The notes: generated from the letters alone by a model not told the origin. A DNA stretch of 64,000 nucleotides from Bhargavaea changchunensis (GCF_042665595.1 NZ_JBHTCT010000012.1:304908-368907); one strand, 5' to 3'. Counted from the first letter of the stretch, positions 26,522-35,475 are shown. Program-made: numbers and translations.

Positions 26522-27442
26522 TTAATGAACAATCCCGCTCCGGTCTTCCGCGAGCCTGGCTATGGTTGCCTCGTATTCCTCTGACAGCTTTTCCACAATT
26601 TCAGCCACGGTTCCACGCTCTGTGATGTTGGTGACACCCTGTCCGGCAGACCAGGCATCCCGCCATGCTTTGATTTCATCTTCACCGGAGAAATCCAGCT
26701 TGCCCGTCGTCCCCTTCAGATTTTCAAGATCCAATCCCTGCCGCACAAGAGACGGCGTCAGGAAGTTCGCCGGCACCCCGCTGATGGCATCGGTGTAAAT
26801 GATGTCTTCCACCGTCGAGTCGATGACCATCTGCTTGTAGTCTTCGAATGCCCCGCTTTCTTCCGCGGCGAGAAAACGGGTGCCCAGATAGGCGTAATCA
26901 GCGCCCATTGCACGGGCCGCGGCCACGTCCGCTCCGCTGGACATCGCGCCTGAGAGTATGATCGTCCCATCGTAAAATGTCTTTACCGCCGAGATGAAGG
27001 CGAAAGGATTCAACAGGCCTCCGTGTCCGCCTGCGCCTGCGCAGACGAGAATCAGGCCGTCCACTCCGGTCTGAGCCGCTTTTTTTGCATGTTTGACATT
27101 CGCTACATCCGAGTAAACTTTCCCTCCATATGCGTGAACCACTTCCACTACTTCACCCGGATGACCGAGAGATGTAATGACGATCGGCGGTTTATATTCC
27201 CTGATCAATGCCAGGTCGTCACTGTACCTCTGATTCGCTTTTTTATGACAGATGAAGTTGACCCCCCAGGGCGTATCGCCCAGTCCATCCTTCACCTGCT
27301 GCAGCCATTCCGCGCATACCTCGACCGGCCGCGCATTCAGCAGCGGAAACGTCCCGATCACGCCCGCTTTACCGGATTCGATGACCATCTCCGGATTGGA
27401 CACCAAAAACATCGGTGCTACGATCACCGGCAACTTTTGCAT
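26522..27442 (-). CDS. Nitronate monooxygenase (2-nitropropane dioxygenase family)
   Basis: The 306-residue TIM-barrel flavoprotein has the N-terminal LPVIVAPMFLVSNPEMV, the FMN/catalytic loop CAGAGGHGG with the active-site histidine, and the phosphate-binding GADYAYLGTRFLA. Such enzymes oxidise nitronates such as propionate-3-nitronate to carbonyl compounds. The gene is single and has a clear promoter (TTGACA, 17 bp, GAGAAT) with a perfect palindrome immediately upstream of it. Confidence 0.85.
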   Translation of the reverse strand: MQKLPVIVAPMFLVSNPEMVIESGKAGVIGTFPLLNARPVEVCAEWLQQVKDGLGDTPWGVNFICHKKANQRYSDDLALIREYKPPIVITSLGHPGEVVEVVHAYGGKVYSDVANVKHAKKAAQTGVDGLILVCAGAGGHGGLLNPFAFISAVKTFYDGTIILSGAMSSGADVAAARAMGADYAYLGTRFLAAEESGAFEDYKQMVIDSTVEDIIYTDAISGVPANFLTPSLVRQGLDLENLKGTTGKLDFSGEDEIKAWRDAWSAGQGVTNITERGTVAEIVEKLSEEYEATIARLAEDRSGIVH

Positions 27443-27492
27443 ACCCCCACGCCCCTTTTAAATCGTTAGAATAGAAAGACTCTTTCACCTTT

Positions 27493-27521
27493 ATTCTCAA
27501 CTCCTGCACAACGCCTGTCAA
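27493..27521 (-). promoter_or_regulatory. Promoter of the nitronate monooxygenase gene
   Basis: On the minus strand a perfect TTGACA (27516-27521), a 17-bp spacer and GAGAAT (27493-27498) lie about 50 bp before the start codon. Confidence 0.6.
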
Positions 27522-27527
27522 GCGAAA

Positions 27528-27543
27528 ATGAATGGCCATTCAT
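27528..27543. promoter_or_regulatory. Perfect 16-bp palindrome, putative regulator site
   Basis: ATGAATGGCCATTCAT is its own reverse complement and lies 6 bp upstream of the TTGACA box of the nitronate monooxygenase promoter. The half-site TGAATG resembles TetR/FadR-type operators, but the arm spacing is shorter than the published FadR site. Confidence 0.55.
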
Positions 27544-27632
27544 AACTCAAGAACTCCTCTACTACTTCCACCGACAATAAATTGTAAGATATCACTCAAC
27601 ACATTTCCCTACAAAGAAACTCAGAAATCCGC

Positions 27633-27638
27633 TATAAT
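27633..27638 (+). promoter_or_regulatory. -10 box of the FtsH-like gene
   Basis: A perfect TATAAT lies 30 bp before the TTG start. The matching -35 region (TACAAA near 27610) is poor. Confidence 0.5.
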
Positions 27639-27668
27639 GGGCTTATTCTGACTTAGGAGTTGACGGTC

Positions 27669-29408
27669 TTGAAGCCGATTTCCAAACTATCTTCCAAAGT
27701 GTTTCTTGTCGCATTGCTTCTTGTCGCGGCAGTCGGTGGCGCAGGGTGGTTCTGGTATGACAGCACCCGGCCGGCAGAGGTTCCGTTCGCACAGATGCAG
27801 GAACTGATCCGATCTGATACCGGCCATATGATGACGCTCACCGAATCGGCTTCCGGAACACTGACCCTCAAGACACCGGACGGAACATACCGCACCAACG
27901 TGCCTCCGAACAGCCAGAGTGTCGAGCAGTTGGTAGTAAATCACGCGGTTAACTATGAGTACTCCAAACAGAGCACCGGCGACCGGCTCCTTCTTGCAGG
28001 GATTCTCGGTGCCATCGCGGTGACTTTTTTCATTCTCTACCGGAAGGGCAAGCTGGGCACAGCTTCTTCGATGAAGCAAAGCGCAGCAAAATCCGCGCCG
28101 CTTCCGGATGTCACACTTGACGACATCGGGGGCATTCCGGATGAGATGAAGGATGAGATCGGACAGGCGCTTGCCGTCCTGAAAGATCCCAAAGCCGCCG
28201 AGGAAGTCGGCCTGACGCCGCCCCGGGGCATCCTCCTATACGGACCTCCGGGTACCGGGAAAACCCTGCTTGCACAGGCTATTGCCCGGGAAATCGGCGC
28301 AACGTTCTTTTCTTCAAGCGGTGCCGCCTTCACCGAAATGTTTGTCGGGGTCGGCGCTTCCCGCGTGCGCACCCTTTTCCAGAACGCCCGCAAACAGAAG
28401 CCTGCAGTCATCTTTATCGATGAGGTCGATGCACTTGCCGGAAAGCGGAAGCAGCATGGCGGCGAAGAATCCGAAAAAACCCTCACTGAACTTCTTGTAC
28501 AGCTGGATGGCGGTAACGATAATGATGGTATTCTCTTTATCGCGGCTACGAACCGGAAGGACATGCTGGACGACGCATTCGTCCGTCCCGGCCGGATTGA
28601 TTTCGAGTTCCAGGTTCCTCTTCCGGATACCCAGGGACGCCGTGAGATCATCGATATCCATACAAAAGGCAAGGTCTTTGCGCCGGAAGTCGCCGCGTCG
28701 TTTGATGCACTGGCGGAAAGCACCTCAGGCTTCTCCGGCGCCGAACTAAGCTCCCTGTTTGAAATGGCAAGCCGTCGGGCACTCAGGGACGGCCGTACCG
28801 AAATCGCCAAGCGCGACCTTGACTTTGCGATCGACCGGACTATTCTCGGCAGTACGGCCCGCTCCCTGAACGACCCTGCAACAAAGTACCGTGTCGCCAT
28901 CCATGAAGCCGGACACGCACTTGTTCAGGCGCTCACGAATCCGGGATCAGTACGGAAGGCGACCATCATCCCGCGCGGCATGGCGCTCGGATATGTGGCC
29001 CCTCTCCAAAAGGAATTGCATCTGTCGACCGTGAGCGAGCAGCTTGACCGTGTCGCGATGATTCTTGCAGGCGGCGTCGCCGAGCGGCTTCATCTCGGCG
29101 AGCACAGCCTTGGTGTGGGCGGTGACGTCAAACAGGCCAAACATCTGCTTGAGGAAATGGTCGACACCGGTCTTCTTCAGGAAGGCTTCAAACTGACATT
29201 CAACAATAATGAAAAAGAAGCCCGCATGCAGGAACTGTTTGATGAAGCCCTCGAGATGGCTGAGCTGCTCATCAAGCGCTATGCTGCCGAGTACGCCCGT
29301 CTCGTTGACGCGCTCATGTCGAAAGAAACGATCGACGGTGATGAAATCCAGGAAATCGTCGGATACAAGAAAGTCGTCCGTGACGACCTGGTGGCCTTTG
29401 AATCATAA
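27669..29408 (+). CDS. FtsH-like membrane AAA+ metalloprotease
   Basis: The 579-residue protein has two membrane segments (about 10-29 and 107-124) flanking a small external domain. An AAA module follows with Walker A GPPGTGKT (192-199) and Walker B IFIDEVDA (248-255), then a zinc protease domain with HEAGH (412-416) and Asp486 as third ligand. FtsH degrades unstable membrane and regulatory proteins. It lacks the usual C-terminal tail and is not next to hpt or tilS, so it may be a second FtsH rather than the housekeeping copy. The start is read as TTG 27669, nine bases after AGGAG. Confidence 0.85.
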   Translation: MKPISKLSSKVFLVALLLVAAVGGAGWFWYDSTRPAEVPFAQMQELIRSDTGHMMTLTESASGTLTLKTPDGTYRTNVPPNSQSVEQLVVNHAVNYEYSKQSTGDRLLLAGILGAIAVTFFILYRKGKLGTASSMKQSAAKSAPLPDVTLDDIGGIPDEMKDEIGQALAVLKDPKAAEEVGLTPPRGILLYGPPGTGKTLLAQAIAREIGATFFSSSGAAFTEMFVGVGASRVRTLFQNARKQKPAVIFIDEVDALAGKRKQHGGEESEKTLTELLVQLDGGNDNDGILFIAATNRKDMLDDAFVRPGRIDFEFQVPLPDTQGRREIIDIHTKGKVFAPEVAASFDALAESTSGFSGAELSSLFEMASRRALRDGRTEIAKRDLDFAIDRTILGSTARSLNDPATKYRVAIHEAGHALVQALTNPGSVRKATIIPRGMALGYVAPLQKELHLSTVSEQLDRVAMILAGGVAERLHLGEHSLGVGGDVKQAKHLLEEMVDTGLLQEGFKLTFNNNEKEARMQELFDEALEMAELLIKRYAAEYARLVDALMSKETIDGDEIQEIVGYKKVVRDDLVAFES

Positions 29409-29412
29409 AATG

Positions 29413-29455
29413 AACAGCAAACGCCTCCCTATTATCGGGAGGCGTTTTGCTGTTA
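29413..29455. terminator. Terminator of the FtsH-like gene
   Basis: A long near-perfect stem with core ACGCCTCCC paired with GGGAGGCGT and outer AACAGCAA paired with TTGCTGTT lies 4 bp after the stop, with T runs on both strands. Confidence 0.85.
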
Positions 29456-29502
29456 TTCCATAAGTTAAGCCGCCTCCCTGATGGGGTGGCGGCGTTCCAT
29501 TA

Positions 29503-29998
29503 TCAGCGGGAGGTGTAACCCGCATCCGCATGGAGTTGTGCCAGTCACGTTAGAAGATGCATCGGATGCCAACCAAAGTGTTGCCTGAGCGACTTGCCGT
29601 GGCTGTCCGAAACGGTTCAGCAGGCAGAGCTAAGGCGCGTAGTCTTCTTCATTTAAGTTGAATTGCTCAAGAGCACCGCGCAGCATCGGCGTGTCGATTG
29701 CACCCGGTGCTACCGAGTTTACACGGATGCTGTACTTGCCGTTTTCAAGAGCAGCAACTTTAGTCATGCCGACCACTCCATGTTTTGCAGCAACGTAAGC
29801 GATGTTATCTGGTTGTGGGCGGAATCCGCTGACAGAAGAGATGTTGATGATGGAGCCGCCCACACCCTGCTTGATCATCTGCAGCTCGTACTTCATGCAA
29901 AGGGCGGCTCCTTTCAAGTCGACCGCCATCAGACGGTCCCAGTAATCCTCGTCAAAATATACCCGGACAACCGGATTTACAAGCAGTATCTGTCTGAC
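29503..29998 (-). pseudogene. Decayed SDR family oxidoreductase
   Basis: A fragment of about 100 codons in one frame (MAVDLKGAALCMKYELQM, GGSIINISSVSGF, YVAAK, SVAPGAIDTPML) is a short-chain dehydrogenase core, but it stops after NEEDYAP. The C-terminal part continues in another frame (LLNRFGQPRQVAQATLWLASD, then NVTGTT), and the end DAGYTSR is in a third frame. Upstream, ILLVN is fused directly to residues that should lie about 15 positions later, and the nucleotide-binding N-terminus is missing. At least two frameshifts, an internal deletion and a 5-prime truncation mean no functional enzyme. It abuts the terminator of the next gene. Confidence 0.85.
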
Positions 29999-30009
29999 AG
30001 CAGCCCAAT

Positions 30010-30045
30010 CATTAAAACGCCTCCCGGCACCAGGAGGCGTTCTGC
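30010..30045 (-). terminator. Terminator of the YqcI/YcgG gene
   Basis: A 9-bp stem (30016-30024 with 30033-30041) lies 10 bp after the stop; the following minus-strand bases are TTTTAATG. Confidence 0.75.
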
Positions 30046-30055
30046 TTTTGGACTT

Positions 30056-30790
30056 TCAGCTCATGTCCTTATGTCTGAACGGACATTTCCCCTCAATCGG
30101 AACCGTGTCGTCACCGATGAAGAACTGTTTCCATTCATTATGCGTCGGGTCGCCGAAGTGGCTGATGTCAGGATGTTTCGGCAGGTTATCCCATTTCTCC
30201 ACGCGCTCCCGGACTTTCTCCCGGGAATTGATGCCGCCCGGCTCGGTTCCTTCAAGCCCTTTGAAGATTTTGCGCGGCTGGAACCCGAGAACCATCGAGT
30301 TGCCGAGATCGCGGGTTTTTCGCTGCTTGTAGGCCGGCGCATTGCCGAAGACGAAAATTGGCTCGCCGCCAAAGCGGAAATCCCAGAGAAAATGGTCAGG
30401 GTCCTTCGGTGCGTCCTCCGGCCATTCAACCGGATCCTGTTCGTGCAGATACTGGAGGATGTCCCAGAACTCCTTCCGGTAATCGTCCAGGGCTCCCTCT
30501 TCCTCAAACGGCTCAACAAATACGAAAAAGCCATGCCGCTTGTGCTTCGGATTCTCGAATAGCTCCAGAAATTCCATCAGCGCTTTTGGCAGATTGGACC
30601 AGTCGTCCCTTTCAATGTAGGCATACCGCAACTCTCCGCCGAGCTCTGCAGCCATCCCGAAATAGCAGGGGAAGGTCTTATTCGTCACAGTCTTGCGGAA
30701 TGTCTCGTATTCACGCAACAGCCATTCGGGAAGATCGTCCCGTTTGTTGAAATCTTCTTTTACTAGCATCTTGTTTTCCAAAGTGTTCAT
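30056..30790 (-). CDS. YqcI/YcgG family protein
   Basis: The 244-residue cytoplasmic protein matches the YqcI/YcgG family, with FPCYFGMAAELGGELRYAY near 40-58, the repeated aromatic-rich centre with DPDHFLWDFRFGGEPIFVFGNAPAY, and the end GKCPFRHKD. The family is widespread in Bacillales and has no established function. ATG 30790 follows GAGGGG. It is a single gene with its own terminator. Confidence 0.8.
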   Translation of the reverse strand: MNTLENKMLVKEDFNKRDDLPEWLLREYETFRKTVTNKTFPCYFGMAAELGGELRYAYIERDDWSNLPKALMEFLELFENPKHKRHGFFVFVEPFEEEGALDDYRKEFWDILQYLHEQDPVEWPEDAPKDPDHFLWDFRFGGEPIFVFGNAPAYKQRKTRDLGNSMVLGFQPRKIFKGLEGTEPGGINSREKVRERVEKWDNLPKHPDISHFGDPTHNEWKQFFIGDDTVPIEGKCPFRHKDMS

Positions 30791-30925
30791 GATAGCCCCT
30801 CCGTCTGATCTCTATTATCAATATGCCCTTTTCGTGCATGGCAGAAACGAATTCGTTTAGTTTTTGAGAGGAATGGGATTTAGCTATGCAGAACTACTAT
30901 AAGTGATTGGCTAAGGAGGCGGCAA

Positions 30926-31423
30926 ATGAAAGAGTTGATAGGAAGAAGAAAGTTCCGGTTGGTTGGCATCAGGAGCAATGGGCCCTTCGCGGAGTTCGGG
31001 ACAATCGTTCCGGATGTCGCCCGGGAAGTCATGGCGCGGTCATGTGAGATCAAATCGTCGTCAGGCACGGAAATCGCTGTCTTCGAGCCTAAGAGAAGCG
31101 ATGACCATCTCCAAGGTGAGTTTATTGCCGGATTGTTGGTGGAACAGCCCATGCGCGACGTCCCCGTCGGCATGACGTACATTGAAATTGAAGGCAAGTT
31201 CGCAACGGCAAGGGGAAATACCACTGGCTTGAAGGATCTTCACGCCGATTTGCTCAAATGGGCAGCCTGCCATGGATACAAGATCGACCAAAATGAATAT
31301 ATCGTCGAAATCTATTTTCCTGCGGACCACGGTGAAGACGTTGAGATCTACTTGCCGCTATTAAGCAGAGAATCTCATCCGAACGGGCAGGCCACTAGTA
31401 AAGCGTCGGACATCTTCTGGTGA
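30926..31423 (+). CDS. GyrI-like small-molecule-binding domain protein
   Basis: The 165-residue protein appears to be a stand-alone effector-binding (GyrI/SbmC-type) domain: KFRLVGIRSNGPFAEFG at the start, then EQPMRDVPVGMTYIEIEGKFATARG in the middle, and YIVEIYFPADHGEDVEIYLPL near the end. Such domains bind amphipathic drugs or sense ligands when fused to AraC or MerR regulators; no DNA-binding part is present. ATG 30926 follows TAAGGAGG. The last 20 residues are not conserved-looking. It converges with ilvE. Confidence 0.65.
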   Translation: MKELIGRRKFRLVGIRSNGPFAEFGTIVPDVAREVMARSCEIKSSSGTEIAVFEPKRSDDHLQGEFIAGLLVEQPMRDVPVGMTYIEIEGKFATARGNTTGLKDLHADLLKWAACHGYKIDQNEYIVEIYFPADHGEDVEIYLPLLSRESHPNGQATSKASDIFW

Positions 31424-31489
31424 ATGTTCAGCCAGCCTGTCAAAATGCTAAGCACTACCCACCTGTCATCCCTCAAAACGACGGCAATA

Positions 31490-31517
31490 AAAAAGCTCCC
31501 GCAGACGGGAGCTTTTT
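31490..31517. terminator. Bidirectional terminator between the GyrI-like gene and ilvE
   Basis: A perfect 12-bp stem (31490-31501 with 31506-31517), 4-nt loop, includes A and T runs on each side. Confidence 0.9.
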
Positions 31518-31523
31518 GAATGT

Positions 31524-32618
31524 TCAGTTGCGGACAGCCGCTTCTTCACGGATTTCAGTGACCCAGCCGAACGGATCCTCTTTTTCGCCGCTCTGCAGTC
31601 CAGTCAATTCTTCATAGAGTTTAGTCGACAGTTCGCCGGCCTGGCCGCCGTTGATGGTGAAAGCTTCACCTTTCCAGCTGAACTCGCCGATCGGGGAGAT
31701 GACAGCCGCGGTGCCGGTGCCAAATGCCTCCTCTAGACGGCCTTCCTGCTGGGCGGTTTTGACTTCCTCCATGGAAATGCGGCGCTCTGTCACCGGGACA
31801 CCCCAGGCTTTTAGCATTTCAATAATTGACTTGCGCGTGATGCCGCCGAGGATGCTGCCGTTAAGTGCAGGTGTGATGACTTCCCCGTCGATCTTGAAGA
31901 AGACGTTCATGCTGCCGACTTCCTCGACGTACTTCTTCTCAACGCCGTCGAGCCAGAGCACCTGGGAATATCCCATCTTCTCGGCGACCGCCTGTGCTTT
32001 CAGAGATGCCGCGTAGTTGCCTGCAGTCTTCGCTGCACCTGTGCCCCCCGCTACTGCGCGTACATATTCATTCTCGACAAGGATTTTGACGGGAGCGATC
32101 CCTTCCTTGTAGTACATCCCGACCGGAGACAGAATCACGATGAACTTATACGTAAGAGATGGTGCAACACCGAGGTGAGGCTCGGTCGCAATCATATAGG
32201 GACGGATATAAAGCGAAGTGCCCTCTGCTTCCGGTACCCAATCCTTATCAACCTTGATCAGTGTTTTCAGCGCTTCGAGCGCATCCTCTTCATCAATCTG
32301 AGGCATGCAGAGACGGTCGCAGGACTCATTCATCCTCCGGAAGTTTTCTTCCGGACGGAAAAGGCGGATCGCTCCGTCTTTTGCCCTGTATGCTTTCAGG
32401 CCTTCAAATACCGTCTGTCCATAATGGAAGATGATCGCGGACGGATCAAGCGTAATCGGCTCGTACGGCACAATGCGATGATCGTGCCAGCCAATCCCTT
32501 CCGTATAGTCAGCGATGAACATATGGTCTGTGAAGTTGCGTCCAAAAGCGATGCCGTCAGTTGATGGCTTCGTTTTACGCTCCTGGCTCTCATTGATGCT
32601 GATCTTCATATTCCCCAT
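31524..32618 (-). CDS. ilvE: Branched-chain amino acid aminotransferase
   Basis: The 364-residue class IV aminotransferase has FHYGQTVFEGLKAYR near 64-78, LYIRPYMIATEPHLGV near 136, the PLP lysine Lys197 in GTGAAKTAGNYAAS, and GSILGGITRKSIIEM in the C-terminal half. It interconverts leucine, isoleucine and valine with their 2-oxo acids. ATG 32618 follows AAGGAGG at 9 nt; longer forms lack a site. A TATAAT and a poorly matching CodY-like sequence (near 32698) lie upstream, so nutrient control is possible but unproven. Confidence 0.92.
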   Translation of the reverse strand: MGNMKISINESQERKTKPSTDGIAFGRNFTDHMFIADYTEGIGWHDHRIVPYEPITLDPSAIIFHYGQTVFEGLKAYRAKDGAIRLFRPEENFRRMNESCDRLCMPQIDEEDALEALKTLIKVDKDWVPEAEGTSLYIRPYMIATEPHLGVAPSLTYKFIVILSPVGMYYKEGIAPVKILVENEYVRAVAGGTGAAKTAGNYAASLKAQAVAEKMGYSQVLWLDGVEKKYVEEVGSMNVFFKIDGEVITPALNGSILGGITRKSIIEMLKAWGVPVTERRISMEEVKTAQQEGRLEEAFGTGTAAVISPIGEFSWKGEAFTINGGQAGELSTKLYEELTGLQSGEKEDPFGWVTEIREEAAVRN

Positions 32619-32877
32619 CACACATCTTCCTCCTTGATATTCAAGGTACGCGATATATCGTATACTCATGAAAAAGAAATAATGACCTTATTATACATAT
32701 TTTCAGACAGATTTAAATACTTTTACACAAATTAATTATTTCACTGAACAGCAATGGGGAACACAGTTCTAAATCACGGCGATTTTAGCTGTTTCAAGGG
32801 GATTGGGTGCTTTTTTGCACAGCAGAATTGGTAATAACGCAATTTATTGCACAGATGATCTCAAGACGAGAATACAC

Positions 32878-32907
32878 AAAAAACCGGCGCCCATATCGGC
32901 ACCGGCT
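32878..32907 (-). terminator. Terminator of the small gene at 32917
   Basis: A 9-bp stem (32884-32892 with 32898-32906) is followed on the minus strand by TTTTTTGTG. Confidence 0.85.
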
Positions 32908-32916
32908 TAGACTCCA

Positions 32917-33252
32917 TTATGCGACAGCTACCTTTTCAGCCATCTCTTCACTCTGCAAAACAAGTTTTGGGAAGCGTTCGTAGACCGGTTCAAGCTTCGC
33001 CACAATCTCTTCTATCTCTGCCGGATCACTGAACGGGTAATGGAAGTAGTACGAACCGCGCTCGGTTTCGAGCAAGACTTCGAATACCTGCATGACCTGT
33101 TTCCTGACCGAGTCCTCATCACCCATCAGTACTTCATCCGCCCCGAACCCGTTTTCAGGCGCCTGGCTCACGAACAGGTTCCCCGGATGCGCCTCCGCAT
33201 CGAATCCCATCGCCGCCTCAACAAATTCATCGATGGTTTTCAAGGTTTTCAA
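32917..33252 (-). CDS. Conserved-looking small protein of unknown function
   Basis: I do not recognise this 111-residue soluble protein. It starts MKTLKTIDEFVEAAMGFDAE and is acidic and helical, with a central strand pair RGSYYFHYPF and a final helix. The start is read as TTG 33252 because CGGGAGGGG lies 8 nt upstream; the two ATG codons before it touch or precede that site. A terminator follows 10 bp after the stop, and coding character is clear. It is a single gene between ilvE and the MaoC operon. A role cannot be inferred. Confidence 0.65.
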   Translation of the reverse strand: MKTLKTIDEFVEAAMGFDAEAHPGNLFVSQAPENGFGADEVLMGDEDSVRKQVMQVFEVLLETERGSYYFHYPFSDPAEIEEIVAKLEPVYERFPKLVLQSEEMAEKVAVA

Positions 33253-33384
33253 CCACATCCCCTCCCGTTTCATACAATATTCCCATTAAACCAGACAAAA
33301 AACCGATAAAAGCGGAAATTAGAAAAGTTGTTAGATTTGAAAGTTTCCTGCCAGCCAGGCAAACGGTCTCCATACCAAAGAAAA

Positions 33385-33405
33385 GGACCATCTGTCAGAT
33401 GGCCC
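33385..33405 (-). terminator. Probable terminator of the symporter-ligase-MaoC operon
   Basis: A short stem (CCATC with GATGG) extended by flanking pairs is followed on the minus strand by TTTTCTTT, 9 bp after the MaoC stop. Confidence 0.65.
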
Positions 33406-33413
33406 TGAACGAT

Positions 33414-33863
33414 TTAGACTTCCGCTGTGACTGGTGCCTGATTGAGCAGCAATCTGAGTTTTCCCGCAATCACTGCATCACCGTGCTGGTTGACGATTTC
33501 CGTCTTATAGGCGATGACCCCGGTTCCGTTTTTCCGCTCCATTTTCTCAGCCGCTTTCATTCTGACCTTAATGGTGTCTCCAATCAGCGTCGGCCGGACA
33601 AATCGGATATGATCCATCCCATAAAAAGCAGCAATGACTCCCGGCGTGAAATTCATCAGACCGGTCGCTATCGATAATACGAGCATGCCGTGGGCAATCG
33701 GTTCGCCGAACGGTGTATTCTTCGCATATTCCCGGTCCAGATGCAGCGGATAGAAGTCTCCGCTCACCCCTGCAAAATTAACAATGTCCGCTTCAGTGAT
33801 TGTACGGCCGCCCGATACCCATTCCTCTCCGACTTCGACTTCCTCGTAATATTTGTTGAACAT
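33414..33863 (-). CDS. MaoC-like (R)-specific enoyl-CoA hydratase/dehydratase
   Basis: The 149-residue hot-dog protein carries the hydratase-2 motif with catalytic Asp36 and His41 (SGDFYPLH) and the following AHGML. It would add water to a 2-enoyl-CoA or remove it. It is the last gene of an operon with an acyl-CoA ligase and a sodium symporter, 14 bp after the ligase. That context suggests it works on the CoA thioester of an imported carboxylate. Confidence 0.85.
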   Translation of the reverse strand: MFNKYYEEVEVGEEWVSGGRTITEADIVNFAGVSGDFYPLHLDREYAKNTPFGEPIAHGMLVLSIATGLMNFTPGVIAAFYGMDHIRFVRPTLIGDTIKVRMKAAEKMERKNGTGVIAYKTEIVNQHGDAVIAGKLRLLLNQAPVTAEV

Positions 33864-33877
33864 CCCAATCTCCCCCT

Positions 33878-35449
33878 TCAGTAATTCACTTGCTGTTCTC
33901 TCAAATGCTTGTATTCGTCCCGAAGCCGGAACTTTTGTACCTTACCGGATGCAGTCCTCGGCAGTTCATCCAGGAAAACAAATGAACGCGGTTTTTTATA
34001 CCGTGCCAGTTTGCCATCGATGAACTCCAGAATCTCTTCTTCCGTGACGGACCGGCCGGGCTTGGATACGATGACAGCGCAGACCGTCTCGATGAATTTC
34101 GGGTCCGGAATGCCGATGACGGCGACATCCTGGATGGCATCGTGCCGGATCAGCACATCTTCCACTTCCACAGGGTAGATGTTTTCTCCGCCGCTTCGGA
34201 TCATGTCTTTTTTGCGTCCGGATATCGTCAGGAACCCTTCCGCATCCAGAATACCAAGGTCTCCCGTATGGCACCAGCCGTCAATGAATGTCTTGGCGGT
34301 TGCCTCCGGTTTGTTCCAGTATTCCGAAACGACTGCGGGACCCTTCGTGCAGATTTCCCCGATCTCCCCTGCAGCGACCGGTTCCCCCTGGTCATCGACC
34401 ACCTTCACTTCAGTGAACGGCATCGGCTTCCCGGCGGTGTAGCCTTTGCTTTTTGCATCCGCCGGGTCGAGGGAGACGGCAATCGGCGTTCCTTCCGTCA
34501 GGCCATACACCTGCACAAGGCCGATATGCGGGAACAGCTCATGCAGGCGGTCAATTGCCCAGGAAATGATCGGGTCGCCTCCAGAGTAAATCGTCTTCAG
34601 TGAACCCAATTGATACGATTCGATATCGTTCAGCTTCAGCATTTCGTAGATCATGAATGGGAAAAGGAATATATCCGACACTTGCTTTTCTTCGATCACC
34701 TCAAGCGTCCGCCTGATTTCAAAGTTACCGCTTCCCGATATCACGACAGTGCCCCCGGACAGGAGGACGGCAAGCGCCACATCTTCCATGGCCCCTACAT
34801 GATAAAGGGGCCCCGTGGTCATGCCGACCGTGTTGCCGTCAAAATTCCATTTCAGCGACTGCATCGCGGCGAACCAGATCGTGTTCCGGTGCGTCCAGAG
34901 CGCGCCCTTCGGACGGCCTGTCGTGCCGGATGTGTACATCAGCATGATCGGATCTGTCTCTTCTATCTTCGGCCGGCGGTCCAGCAGCTGATTCCCTTTT
35001 TCAAGAGTTTCCCACTTTTCGGCCCAAGCCGGCGTTTGACCACCGTCCCTGTCATAGCAGATGAAAGATTCCACAGGTGTGCGGTCATTGATCGGGTCAA
35101 GACGCTCCGCCAGTGCCGAGTCAAAGCAAAGCACTTTTGAACCGGAATCATTGAGGATGTAGTCCAGTTCCTCCGTCTCCAGCCTAAAATTGATCCTGAC
35201 TGCAATTCCGCCGATTTTGGCGATCGCAAAGTAAACGGCAAAATACTCTAGCGAGTTGAACATCAGAATGCCTACGCGATCCCCTTTCCGGACGCCCTTG
35301 TCCAGAAGGGCATTGGCGTACCGGTTGGCTTTCTCATTGAGCTTCCCATACGTCCAGGTTTCCCCTGTTTCCAGTGCCAGTGCTTCCTTATCAGATCTTA
35401 GTGTCTGCAGACGGGGTTCCACCCGGTCCAGCAAGTATCCGACTTCCAT
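33878..35449 (-). CDS. Acyl-CoA ligase (AMP-dependent synthetase family)
   Basis: The 523-residue protein has the adenylate-forming core motif YTSGTTGRPKG near 170-180, YGLTEGTP near 315, and the C-terminal GRKKDMIRSGGENIYPVEVE and KVQKFRLR with its catalytic lysine. It activates a fatty, aromatic or short carboxylic acid to its CoA ester with ATP. It starts with ATG 35449 behind GGAGG, 26 bp after the symporter. The substrate is unknown; the co-encoded SSS symporter presumably imports it. Confidence 0.88.
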   Translation of the reverse strand: MEVGYLLDRVEPRLQTLRSDKEALALETGETWTYGKLNEKANRYANALLDKGVRKGDRVGILMFNSLEYFAVYFAIAKIGGIAVRINFRLETEELDYILNDSGSKVLCFDSALAERLDPINDRTPVESFICYDRDGGQTPAWAEKWETLEKGNQLLDRRPKIEETDPIMLMYTSGTTGRPKGALWTHRNTIWFAAMQSLKWNFDGNTVGMTTGPLYHVGAMEDVALAVLLSGGTVVISGSGNFEIRRTLEVIEEKQVSDIFLFPFMIYEMLKLNDIESYQLGSLKTIYSGGDPIISWAIDRLHELFPHIGLVQVYGLTEGTPIAVSLDPADAKSKGYTAGKPMPFTEVKVVDDQGEPVAAGEIGEICTKGPAVVSEYWNKPEATAKTFIDGWCHTGDLGILDAEGFLTISGRKKDMIRSGGENIYPVEVEDVLIRHDAIQDVAVIGIPDPKFIETVCAVIVSKPGRSVTEEEILEFIDGKLARYKKPRSFVFLDELPRTASGKVQKFRLRDEYKHLREQQVNY

Positions 35450-35475
35450 GTGCGGCCCCTCCTGTCAGTTGATCA

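Noticed and set aside
32698..32712. CodY-box-like sequence TATTTTCAGACAGAT upstream of ilvE
   Set aside because: It differs from the CodY consensus at four of fifteen positions, too many to call in an AT-rich gap, although ilvE would be a plausible target.
32619..32916. Possible T-box or other riboswitch before ilvE
   Set aside because: No specifier stem, T-box sequence or antiterminator could be seen in the 298-bp gap; only a TATAAT and the terminator of the opposite neighbour are clear.
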